Source of the DNA: an uncultured Desulfobulbaceae bacterium
Lineage (GTDB): Bacteria; Desulfobacterota; Desulfobulbia; Desulfobulbales; Desulfobulbaceae
Direction: 5' to 3'
NCBI GenBank assembly: GCA_945787305.1
Contig: CALZIH010000174.1
Location: 1-6,325 of the forward strand
Length of the DNA: 6,325 bases
The position numbers and the translations under genes were made by a program. Position 1 is the stretch's first letter; each line of letters begins with the position of its first letter. Under the pieces are notes generated by a model. It saw nothing but the letters and a program-made list of their open reading frames with translations, made no database searches and had not been told where the DNA came from. Of this stretch, positions 1-6,020 are shown piece by piece.

Positions 1-107
1 CTGATTCGGGGTAACTGATCATTATTGCAAATTTTTTTTCGCAACACGCCCCTGTCATTTACGTACGGCTGCCGGGCTGGGTGGATTCCTTTTCCATCAC
101 TCTTGAT

Positions 108-1148
108 TTATTCGGCTTGCTGATATGTTTTGATTGCCGTTGCAATAGATTCAACTATTTTTGATCGATTTGACGATCTGAGATCATAACTTTGTTCAAG
201 ATGAACGAATTTATGCGAAGATGTAGAGGCATTTTCAAAACAGGCATCTGCTGATCCGTTGGTTATACGGCCGTTTGTCGCATAGGTGCCGCCAAGACTC
301 TCGGTGTGTATTCCATAAATGCAGACTGAAGCAAGGCCGTCCATGGAAACTTGCTGAGCCAAGTGGAGCATGAACACATTCCTATTATTGAACTGCGGTG
401 TATAAAACACTCCTTCACTTAGGTTAAGAAGATTACTGTTGGTTGTCTTACATTGCTGCTGTAACTGGCTCAGGCTATTTGAACCGAAGCCATGGAGGTT
501 AATAAATACGGTTTCTTCGTTGAACAGGGTTAAACATTCATGGGCGACCTGGTAGAGACTGGTGGTATTGTGTACTGCATCGCTTTTATAATACCTGCCT
601 GAGCATTCTGAATATTCAGTGGAACTGTTGCGACGGGTTCCTGCCAGGAATAAATATCGGGACGAGGCCGCAATGTACAATTCCACCGCTTCTTTTTCTG
701 TATTCAGGTCGCTGCGTGGATGCGGCGCCTCTATGGCAAAATTGTTTCCCGCCGGAAAGAAGACATAAATTCCACCGCCTTGAAACTCCGGATCACCTAT
801 TGTGTACTTTTCAGTCAATATATAGTGCACTTTTGCAATCGGTTGATCGGTATCTGTAAACCGTATGAGATGATACCCGATCTCCTCTGCCATATTGCTT
901 GTTTCCTCAAAATCACCACCGAGAAAAGAAGTCATTACGAGAGCAAAGAGGGCCATTTTCTCTGCACTGGGCTCTTGCCACTGGTTATCAGCCTTTGTTC
1001 CATAGGTAAATGATTTTAAATATGACTCCAAACTTCCAGTTTGTTCGGTAAATGCCAGTAGGCTCTGCGGAATACAAAGAACAACAAGAATTAATGTCCA
1101 AGTTGTTACGTAATTGAAACTTAGAGGTCTGGCGAGTCGATGTTTCAT
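108..1148 (-). CDS. Exported hydrolase-like protein of unrecognised family (putative zinc amidohydrolase/carboxypeptidase-like)
   Basis: A 346-residue product on the minus strand. The chosen start is the ATG at 1146-1148, because GGAG lies 5 nt upstream and it places a signal peptide at the N-terminus: basic residues MKHR, a hydrophobic core at about 14-30 (TTWTLILVVLCIP) and a likely cleavage after QSLLA. An in-frame TTG at 1233-1235 would add 29 residues and bury the signal. The mature part has spaced polar motifs: EAPHPRSDLNTE (140-151), AGTRRN (169-174), SDAVHN (189-194), FINLHGFG (215-222) and HLEQSYDLR (316-324). The order HPxxDxxTE, Arg, SDxxHN, LHG, then a late Glu resembles the zinc-ligand, substrate-Arg and catalytic-Glu layout of M14-like or N-formylglutamate amidohydrolase-like enzymes. 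That is inference from pattern, not a recognised family. The mature protein has several Cys (182, 205, 233, 276, 303), compatible with periplasmic disulfides. It is transcribed away from the GH57 operon, and no clear terminator is visible at its 3' end. Confidence 0.75.
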   Translation of the reverse strand: MKHRLARPLSFNYVTTWTLILVVLCIPQSLLAFTEQTGSLESYLKSFTYGTKADNQWQEPSAEKMALFALVMTSFLGGDFEETSNMAEEIGYHLIRFTDTDQPIAKVHYILTEKYTIGDPEFQGGGIYVFFPAGNNFAIEAPHPRSDLNTEKEAVELYIAASSRYLFLAGTRRNSSTEYSECSGRYYKSDAVHNTTSLYQVAHECLTLFNEETVFINLHGFGSNSLSQLQQQCKTTNSNLLNLSEGVFYTPQFNNRNVFMLHLAQQVSMDGLASVCIYGIHTESLGGTYATNGRITNGSADACFENASTSSHKFVHLEQSYDLRSSNRSKIVESIATAIKTYQQAE

Positions 1149-1239
1149 AGGTGCTCCAGAGAAACTCAATAATTTAGTTGTCTTGACGAGGTTTGCCTCA
1201 TACCTAGGCTTGATGAGGGAAAAGGTGTTTTTCAAACTC

Positions 1240-1249
1240 CCTGATCAGG
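1240..1249. repeat. 10-bp perfect palindrome CCTGATCAGG
   Basis: A perfect dyad at 1240-1249, about 92 bp upstream of the preferred start of the minus-strand gene. It could be an operator half of a divergent control region. Ten-base palindromes also occur by chance at a modest rate, so the functional reading is weak. Confidence 0.3.
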
Positions 1250-1296
1250 ACACATTTCAGTTACATGCATCGATCTGATTGCAATTAGTGTTCCTT

Positions 1297-1322
1297 TCGT
1301 CTTTTTTCAAAAAAGAAGACGA
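1297..1322. repeat. Imperfect AT-rich palindrome in the divergent promoter region
   Basis: TCGTCTT (1297-1303) pairs perfectly with AAGACGA (1316-1322). The stem continues through a T-G pair (1304/1315) and three T-A pairs to a 4-nt loop at 1308-1311, giving an 11-step stem. Neither strand is followed by a run of T, so it is unlikely to be an intrinsic terminator. Its place between two divergent genes fits an operator or other protein-binding site, but that role is inferred. Confidence 0.5.
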
Positions 1323-1445
1323 TTCGATCAAAATACAAACACGCTGGGAAAATATGCCCTTGAGCAATGAAAAACTTGGCACCTTCTAACTCCAGTGTCA
1401 AAGCAGTGGAGAAATGAAGAAACCAGGGAAAACTCTATGTAATTG

Positions 1446-1474
1446 TTGACAGAGGTGATACATGGGGGTAGCGT
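1446..1474 (+). promoter_or_regulatory. Candidate sigma-70-type promoter for the GH57 operon
   Basis: A perfect TTGACA -35 hexamer at 1446-1451 is followed after 17 bp by TAGCGT (1469-1474), which keeps only three of six -10 consensus positions. It ends 38 bp before the GH57 start codon. The strong -35 with a poor -10 suggests either an activator-dependent promoter or a chance match; no competing promoter of better quality is visible nearby. Confidence 0.3.
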
Positions 1475-1500
1475 TTTAAAGAATACTATCGGCGTGTCGC

Positions 1501-1506
1501 AGGGAG
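1501..1506 (+). promoter_or_regulatory. Ribosome binding site of the GH57 gene
   Basis: AGGGAG lies 6 nt upstream of the ATG at 1513 and fixes the start of the GH57 reading frame; the HxHLYQPP family motif begins only seven residues later, so a downstream start would remove it. Confidence 0.8.
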
Positions 1507-1512
1507 ACGAAT

Positions 1513-4083
1513 ATGACGAACTACGTTTGTATCCACAGCCACCTGTATCAACCCCCACGAGAAAACCCATGGCTTGAACGCATTGAAATACAGGATTCTG
1601 CATACCCGTACCATGACTGGAATATGCGAATCAATGCAGAGTGCTACGGTCCAAATGCCGCATCCCGAATCCTGGATGATCAGGGACGAATTACCCGGAT
1701 CGTCAATAATTATGAAAAAATCAGCTTCAACTTCGGTCCCACATTGCTTGGCTGGCTGCAGAAAAGCGAGCCGGATACATACAAGAAAATCATAGAAGCC
1801 GATTCGGCAAGCATTAAAACGCGATCCGGCCATGGTAATGCCATTGCCCAGGCCTATAACCATATGATCATGCCGTTGGCCAACCGACGGGACAAGGTTA
1901 CCCAGGTCTATTGGGGGATCAAGGCCTTTCGCCATCATTTCAACCGCGACCCTGCCGGGATGTGGTTGCCGGAAACAGCGGTAGATCTTGAAACTCTGGA
2001 AATTCTGGCCGATCAGGGAATTCAATATACCATTCTCGCACCGAGCCAGGCCAGGCGCATACGCATGTTGGAAGAAAAGGGATGGGAAAATGTGGTAAAC
2101 GGTGAAATAGATACCCGTCGACCCTATCTTCTGCGTCTTCCATGCGGCGGTTCGATTGCCCTGTTCTTTTATAACGGGCAGATTGCTCATGAGGTCGCGT
2201 TCGGCGAGCTCCTTGCCAGCGGCGAAATTCTAGGTAAAAGATTTCTTCAAGACGTTCAGGAAAAGACAGATACATCAACGCTTATCCATATTGCCACCGA
2301 CGGTGAAACCTTCGGTCATCATCACCGGTTCGGCGACATGGCTTTGGCCTATGCCGTCGATCTATTGGAAAAAAACGAATCGATTACCTTGACAAACTAT
2401 GGAGAGTATCTTTCCCTCCATCCTCCTCAACATGAGGTGCAACTCCATGAAAACAGTTCCTGGAGCTGCGTACATGGCATTGAGCGCTGGCGAAGCGACT
2501 GCGGTTGCAGCTCAGGATACCAAGGTACCTGGAACCAGGCCTGGAGAGTTCCCCTTCGAGAGAGCCTCGACTGGTTGCGATTCAAATTGATCGCCATGTA
2601 TCGCAAACAGGCAGCAAACCTGTTTTCCGACCCCTGGCTGGCGCGTGACCACTATATAGCGATTGTCCTGGATCGTTCTGGCGAGAATAAAAAGAGATTT
2701 CTGCAGGCGCATTGCAAGAAAGGCATAAGTAGAGAAGAGCAAATCATGGTTTGGACGCTTCTTGAAATGCAGCGTAATGCCATGCTCATGTATACGAGCT
2801 GCGGTTGGTTTTTTGATGAGATCTCCGGTATCGAGCCGGTGCAGATTCTTACGTTTGCAGCTAGAGCAATAGATCTTGCCAACTCCCTTTCCGGCAATGA
2901 GCATCTGGAAACTGTGTTTCTCGATCAGCTTTCCGAAGCTACCAGTAACATTGAGGGAATGGGTAATGGTTCAGATATCTACAAGAAATTTGTTTCTCCT
3001 GCCAAGGTAAGCCTGCAAAAAGCTGCGGCACACACTGCGATTAATTCATTTTTTGCAAACGATCAAAAGTCTACCCAACTTGGCTGTTTTACCATGGAGC
3101 TTCAGGAGTCCATCCGGCTTGCAGACAAGCATACCGCCGTTGCAGTTGGTCGACTCGATGTGACCAACACCATAACAGGTTCATCCGCGGCTTTTGTCTA
3201 TGCCGCCGTTCAACAGGAACTTCATGATTTTACATGCGCTGTACAGAAGTATTCGGAGCTTGCGCATCATTTTTCCACATCTGCCCTGGGCCAAGTAACC
3301 GATGTTCATGGAAAACTGGCTGTTGAGATCGGCGAATCATTCAGAACATCAGGTATAGCCGGGGCCCTCAAAATAATGGATAATTATTTTGACTCCTCTC
3401 GCTTTACCCTGAAAGACATCTTTAAGGACGAACAGCAGCAGCAGTTGACCATCATTATTCAAGAAGGCCTTGATACCATAGAAAAAACATTTGAACAGGC
3501 ATACAAATCAACTTCTTTTCTCATGGGGCTTCTGGAAAGCCTTGGTCACCGTGTTCCGGTAACCTTCAGTACAGCAGCAGAAATTGCCTTGAAAAGAGAA
3601 ATAGTCAAAATTTTTGAGGGCGACACAATAAAAGTTGAGCAGATGGATTTTCTGCTTAAAGAGCTCAAACGATGGGACATAACCCTTGATAGCGAGTGGG
3701 TCGGGAATGTAGTGGAAGCAAGAGTAGCAAGAGAAGCAAAGCTGTTACAGCAGAGTGCCTGCCTGGCCACTCTGCAAAGGATGAATTCTTTTTTGAGCGT
3801 CCTTTCGCTTTTTCCCGAAAAGGCGAATTTTTGGCAACTGCAAAATATATATTATGAAATTATGGCTAGCACGTACATGGTGGCAAGCAAAAAGAGGAAA
3901 CAACACGACAAGGAAGCCAAAAACTGGTTGGATGAATTTCACCAACTCGGCCATAAGTTGTTTATGAATGTGGAAGAATTGGCAAAGAATCTGGAGAAAG
4001 ATGTTGTAACAACTGATAGTGATATACAAACAGGTCGGGATATTACCCAGTGTGTTGATACGGTATCCAAGAGCCATGCATGA
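1513..4083 (+). CDS. Glycoside hydrolase family 57 protein with DUF3536 region (alpha-glucan-acting enzyme)
   Basis: This 856-residue protein has no signal peptide, so it is predicted to be cytoplasmic, acting on alpha-glucans such as glycogen or maltodextrins (hydrolysis or glucan transfer; exact reaction not resolved). The GH57 motifs appear in order: HSHLYQPP (8-15), SGHGNAIAQAYNH (105-117), GMWLPE (149-154) and HIATDGETFGHHH (259-271). By family analogy Glu154 is the nucleophile and Asp263 the acid/base. After about residue 300 comes the DUF3536-type part, with SWSCVHGIERWRSDCGC (316-332), then a long mostly helical C-terminal region (about 400-850) without obvious domains apart from a QQQQ tract encoded by CAG repeats near 3431. 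Length suits GH57/DUF3536 proteins, and both catalytic acids are present. The start is supported by AGGGAG at 1501-1506, 6 nt before the ATG. Its stop overlaps the next gene by 8 bp, indicating a shared transcript. Confidence 0.93.
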   Translation: MTNYVCIHSHLYQPPRENPWLERIEIQDSAYPYHDWNMRINAECYGPNAASRILDDQGRITRIVNNYEKISFNFGPTLLGWLQKSEPDTYKKIIEADSASIKTRSGHGNAIAQAYNHMIMPLANRRDKVTQVYWGIKAFRHHFNRDPAGMWLPETAVDLETLEILADQGIQYTILAPSQARRIRMLEEKGWENVVNGEIDTRRPYLLRLPCGGSIALFFYNGQIAHEVAFGELLASGEILGKRFLQDVQEKTDTSTLIHIATDGETFGHHHRFGDMALAYAVDLLEKNESITLTNYGEYLSLHPPQHEVQLHENSSWSCVHGIERWRSDCGCSSGYQGTWNQAWRVPLRESLDWLRFKLIAMYRKQAANLFSDPWLARDHYIAIVLDRSGENKKRFLQAHCKKGISREEQIMVWTLLEMQRNAMLMYTSCGWFFDEISGIEPVQILTFAARAIDLANSLSGNEHLETVFLDQLSEATSNIEGMGNGSDIYKKFVSPAKVSLQKAAAHTAINSFFANDQKSTQLGCFTMELQESIRLADKHTAVAVGRLDVTNTITGSSAAFVYAAVQQELHDFTCAVQKYSELAHHFSTSALGQVTDVHGKLAVEIGESFRTSGIAGALKIMDNYFDSSRFTLKDIFKDEQQQQLTIIIQEGLDTIEKTFEQAYKSTSFLMGLLESLGHRVPVTFSTAAEIALKREIVKIFEGDTIKVEQMDFLLKELKRWDITLDSEWVGNVVEARVAREAKLLQQSACLATLQRMNSFLSVLSLFPEKANFWQLQNIYYEIMASTYMVASKKRKQHDKEAKNWLDEFHQLGHKLFMNVEELAKNLEKDVVTTDSDIQTGRDITQCVDTVSKSHA

Positions 4084-4777
4084 TTTCAGTATGCTGACAT
4101 TTTGTTTGTTCCGTTCCAATATTCTTCAGTTCTTTTTGTTTATTTCCATGTTTTTTCTCCCCCTCCAAGTAACCGGATCCGAAAGTATCGTTGAGGATAT
4201 TGTTATTGCAGATTTTTCAAGGGACGGTCTCCAGGGATGGCAGGAAAAAGAATTTGACGGCCAAACGCAGTACAAACTGGTTCGGGTGGATGGAAAAAGA
4301 ACACTGCATGCAGAAGCCAATGCTTCGGCATCCGGTCTGTTCAAAGAGATACACGTCGACCTGCGAACCCATCCTTATCTTAGCTGGCAATGGCAGGTGG
4401 AACGAGGGCATTCACCTCTGGCCGAAAGGGAAAAGGAGGGCGATGATTATGCCGCCAGACTGTATGTTATCGTGGACGGCGGACTTTTTTTCTGGAAGGC
4501 CAGGGCTGTAAATTATGTCTGGTCGTCGTCGCAGCCGGTTGGCAGTGTCTGGGCCAATGCATTTGCCGGAAAAAACGTCATGTTGCTGGCCCAGCGTGGG
4601 CCGGATGACGAGATCGGGAAATGGTATAAAGAGAAACGAAACGTATATGATGATCTCAAAGCTCTTTTGGGTGAGGAGATCAATGCAATTGACGCCGTTG
4701 CCGTCATGACCGACAGTGATAACTCAAAAGGCACGGTTCGCGCCTTGTATGGTGAAATTCGTTTTTCGGCAGACTAG
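4076..4777 (+). CDS. DUF3047 family exported protein
   Basis: A 233-residue product from the ATG at 4076, which overlaps the GH57 stop codon by 8 bp. There is only a weak AAGAG upstream, so translation probably depends on coupling. An in-frame GTG at 4019 would lengthen it inside the upstream gene and lacks a ribosome binding site; the ATG at 4091 is a possible shorter start. A hydrophobic segment at about 16-31 (NILQFFLFISMFFLPL) acts as a Sec signal peptide or anchor, so the protein should face the periplasm. DUF3047 signatures follow: LSWQWQ (102-107), GDDYAARLYV (122-131), NYVWSS (146-151), VWANAFAG (158-165), RGPDDEIGKWYKEKRNVYDD (174-193), DAVAVMTDSDNS (206-217) and a closing YGEIRF (225-230). 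The family has no established biochemical function known to me. A beta-rich, jelly-roll-like fold is plausible, and a carbohydrate link would suit its partner, but this is inference. Confidence 0.88.
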   Translation: MHDFSMLTFCLFRSNILQFFLFISMFFLPLQVTGSESIVEDIVIADFSRDGLQGWQEKEFDGQTQYKLVRVDGKRTLHAEANASASGLFKEIHVDLRTHPYLSWQWQVERGHSPLAEREKEGDDYAARLYVIVDGGLFFWKARAVNYVWSSSQPVGSVWANAFAGKNVMLLAQRGPDDEIGKWYKEKRNVYDDLKALLGEEINAIDAVAVMTDSDNSKGTVRALYGEIRFSAD

Positions 4778-4783
4778 TACTTC

Positions 4784-4797
4784 TTGATTGTTGATTG
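4784..4797. repeat. Tandem 7-bp duplication TTGATTG
   Basis: Two perfect back-to-back copies, at 4784-4790 and 4791-4797, just after the DUF3047 stop codon. It may be replication slippage or a short target duplication; no mobile element sits between the copies. Confidence 0.6.
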
Positions 4798-4826
4798 TCG
4801 GTGTCGTAAAAAGCCACGCCACCGAC
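4797..4826. repeat. Inverted repeat GTCGGTG / CACCGAC
   Basis: Perfect 7-bp arms at 4797-4803 and 4820-4826 enclose a 16-nt AT/GC-mixed spacer (containing TAAAAAGCC). It lies 19 bp past the DUF3047 stop. On the plus strand no T-tract follows, so a terminator role is weak; it could instead stabilise the mRNA 3' end or be part of a dispersed intergenic repeat. Confidence 0.5.
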
Positions 4827-4844
4827 GGCGGAAAGGTTATAACT

Positions 4845-4883
4845 CGTTGTAATCCCGTACAACGCAAATAACGTTTCCGTTAT
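4845..4883. repeat. Two adjacent short hairpins
   Basis: CGTTGTA (4845-4851) pairs perfectly with TACAACG (4858-4864) across a 6-nt loop. Only 3 bp further on, ATAACG (4868-4873) pairs with CGTTAT (4878-4883) across TTTC. The stacking of two dyads carrying related AACG/CGTT cores in 39 bp is more than expected of random spacer DNA; the role is unknown. Confidence 0.5.
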
Positions 4884-4971
4884 ATAGATAGAGCATAAAA
4901 AGCTTAGGCTATTTGCTTGGATACTCCCTCTCCGGCTTTTCTTTACAGAAATCCGCTCTTTTCACCAGGTA

Positions 4972-5709
4972 GAGGTAGCCCGAGAAGCTTCGGACATGAT
5001 TCTTAAGGATGATGCCTTTGTAACCATCGTTCATGCGATTGAACAGGGGCGTATTATTTTTAACAATATCAGGAAATTTGTTGTCTATCTTCTTTCATGT
5101 AACCTGAGTGAGATCATGGCCGTGACCTTTGCCGCCGTCCTCAGCATGCCCTTGCCGATATTGCCGTTGCAGATCCTCTTTCTTAACATCGTGACCGATG
5201 TCTTTCCCGCCCTTGCCCTTGCCGCCGGCGAAAGTAATCCTGGGATTATGGCCAAGCCTCCCAGAAAACGTAGTGAGCCGATCATGGCAAAACGGCATTG
5301 GTCTCTTGTTTTGATGTATGGGTTTGTCATTGCCGTTGCTGTATTGGCGTCCCTGGTCCTTGCTACAACTTGGCTGGCAATGGAGGTTCGACAGGCGGTA
5401 ACCATCTCGTTCCTTACCTTGGGGTTTGCACAGTTGTTTCATGTAGTTAACATGCGTGATCAAGGCGTTTCACTGTTTGATAATATCGTTACCCGCAATC
5501 CTCTTGTTTGGGGAGCAATAGTGCTTTGCTCCCTTTTACTGGTTGCGACGGTGTATTTGCCAGGATTATCTGATGTTCTCAAAGTCTCCGATCCGGGCCT
5601 TAAAGGGTGGATATTGGTACTTGTCATGAGCCTATTACCAGTATGTGTCGGTCTGGTTATGCATGCATTTTTGCCGCAAAAGTTTTTTTCGGAAAAGAAC
5701 AGAGAGTAA
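4972..5709 (+). pseudogene. 5'-truncated P-type (P2, calcium-type) cation-transporting ATPase, C-terminal transmembrane part only
   Basis: Homology starts abruptly at EVAREASDM (4972-4998), which in intact P2-type ATPases directly follows the phosphorylation-domain hinge. It continues without frameshift through MILKDDAFVTIVHAIEQGR and six membrane segments equivalent to M5-M10. Numbering from the first ATG (4996), these are about 27-49, 55-77, 102-127, 134-152, 169-190 and 204-226. Candidate ion-binding residues survive: Asn36 and Glu39 in M5 (CNLSE) and Asn64/Asp68 in M6 (NIVTD). Missing are M1-M4, the actuator domain, the DKTGT phosphorylation site and the nucleotide-binding domain, so it cannot pump. 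About 246 of the usual 850-950 residues remain. The frame is open upstream only to a TAG at 4885 and offers no start codon there. The first ATG (4996) has no ribosome binding site, so expression is doubtful. An intact membrane reading frame suggests recent truncation or, less likely, retained expression of an M5-M10 fragment. Confidence 0.85.
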
Positions 5710-5827
5710 CAGGGGATTTCTGGATATTTTAGCGTGGTTTTTTTAGTAATCCTTATTTCTTGGTATTCGTCCTCTTTTTTAAGCAGTCGAAGGAGCTTGC
5801 ACTTCACGAAAACCCCCTTTAATATGT

Positions 5828-5992
5828 ATGATATTCTTGCTGGTCGTGCAGCAATGCGGAACGGGCAAAGGCACTTGTCGATCTTGTGGTAAAATGATGT
5901 TGTTCCTGCAAAAACGACGAAGTTATAGCGCCATGTTGAACGTTAGTCTAAACCTGATCGCTACTGTTGGCACCTTAGGGGCGTTGACCTGA
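5828..5992 (+). CDS. Doubtful small ORF with a ferredoxin-like cysteine cluster
   Basis: Fifty-four codons from the ATG at 5828 to the TGA at 5990. Residues 8-22 read QQCGTGKGTCRSCGK, giving Cys10-x6-Cys17-x2-Cys20. This loosely recalls the CGGxGTCxxC loop of some [2Fe-2S] ferredoxin domains, but with an extra residue and no fourth Cys. There is no ribosome binding site before the ATG, the rest of the peptide has no ferredoxin features, and its 3' end overlaps the sigma-54-like site. It is either a chance reading frame, a degraded ferredoxin-domain remnant, or a small peptide gene; chance is most likely. Confidence 0.15.
   Translation: MIFLLVVQQCGTGKGTCRSCGKMMLFLQKRRSYSAMLNVSLNLIATVGTLGALT
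5967..5982 (+). promoter_or_regulatory. Candidate sigma-54 (-24/-12) promoter of the sensor gene
   Basis: TTGGCAC at 5967-5973 matches the -24 element perfectly, and the invariant GG (5969-5970) and GC (5981-5982) are separated by exactly 10 nt as RpoN requires. The -12 box reads GGGC rather than TTGC, which weakens it. Predicted transcription would begin near 5993-5994, leaving a leader of about 27 nt before the ATG at 6021. Confidence 0.45.
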
Positions 5993-6020
5993 AAATTTTT
6001 GCAAACATCTTATTCTCTCT

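Larger units (their letters stand above)
1149..1512. other. Divergent intergenic region between the exported hydrolase-like gene and the GH57 operon
   Basis: This 364-bp stretch separates two divergent start codons and must contain both promoters. Visible elements are a 10-bp perfect palindrome at 1240-1249, an imperfect AT-rich palindrome at 1297-1322, a TTGACA box at 1446-1451 and the GH57 ribosome binding site at 1501-1506. No convincing small gene is seen: the reverse ORF spanning 1328-1603 lacks a ribosome binding site and overlaps the start of the GH57 gene. I could not identify a clear -35/-10 pair for the minus-strand gene. Confidence 0.6.
4778..4971. other. Non-coding, repeat-rich junction between the operon and the ATPase remnant
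   Basis: About 190 bp with no supportable gene. It packs a 7-bp tandem duplication (4784-4797), a 7-bp inverted repeat with 16-nt spacer (4797-4826), a 7-bp stem with 6-nt loop (4845-4864) and a 6-bp stem with 4-nt loop (4868-4883). None is followed by a proper T-run, so no intrinsic terminator for the GH57-DUF3047 operon is identified. The stretch ends exactly where ATPase homology begins, suggesting a recombination or deletion scar. Confidence 0.6.
5710..6020. other. Intergenic region upstream of the sensor gene
   Basis: This 311-bp stretch holds no strong gene. It contains T-rich runs around 5738-5746 without a clear preceding stem, a doubtful 54-codon ORF (5828-5992) and a sigma-54-type promoter match at 5967-5982. 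No intrinsic terminator for the ATPase remnant was found. Confidence 0.5.

Noticed and set aside
25..60. T8 run at 32-39 as a terminator for a gene upstream of the window
   Set aside because: There is no GC-rich stem immediately before the T-run; TTGC/GCAA flanks are too short.
1149..1235. TTG start at 1235 for the exported hydrolase-like gene, adding 29 residues
   Set aside because: The purine-rich AGGGAG is only 1 nt from the TTG, whereas the ATG at 1148 has GGAG at a normal 5-nt distance and gives a canonical signal peptide at the N-terminus.
1328..2278. Minus-strand open frames over the start of the GH57 gene (including a 234-codon one)
   Set aside because: They lie opposite a strongly supported GH57 frame, have no recognisable protein features or ribosome binding sites, and are antisense shadows.
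3431..3445. CAG triplet repeat in the GH57 gene
   Set aside because: It is only a few units long, encodes a short glutamine run in a helical region, and needs no special explanation.
4019..4075. GTG start at 4019 for the DUF3047 protein
   Set aside because: It has no ribosome binding site and would put a non-signal-like extension in front of the hydrophobic segment; the ATG at 4076 fits coupling and export better.
4836..4883. Integron attC-like site (GTTATAAC, TACAACG and ATAACG cores)
   Set aside because: No long imperfect palindrome with paired R and L boxes at attC spacing, and no integrase or gene cassette is present.
5085..5807. Minus-strand open frames over the ATPase remnant
   Set aside because: They are antisense to clear ATPase membrane-segment homology and show no protein-family features.
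5917..5956. Second attC-like stretch (AGTTATAGCGCC ... CGTTAGTCTAAAC)
   Set aside because: The core-like strings are not arranged as complementary arms, so it does not fold into an attC hairpin.
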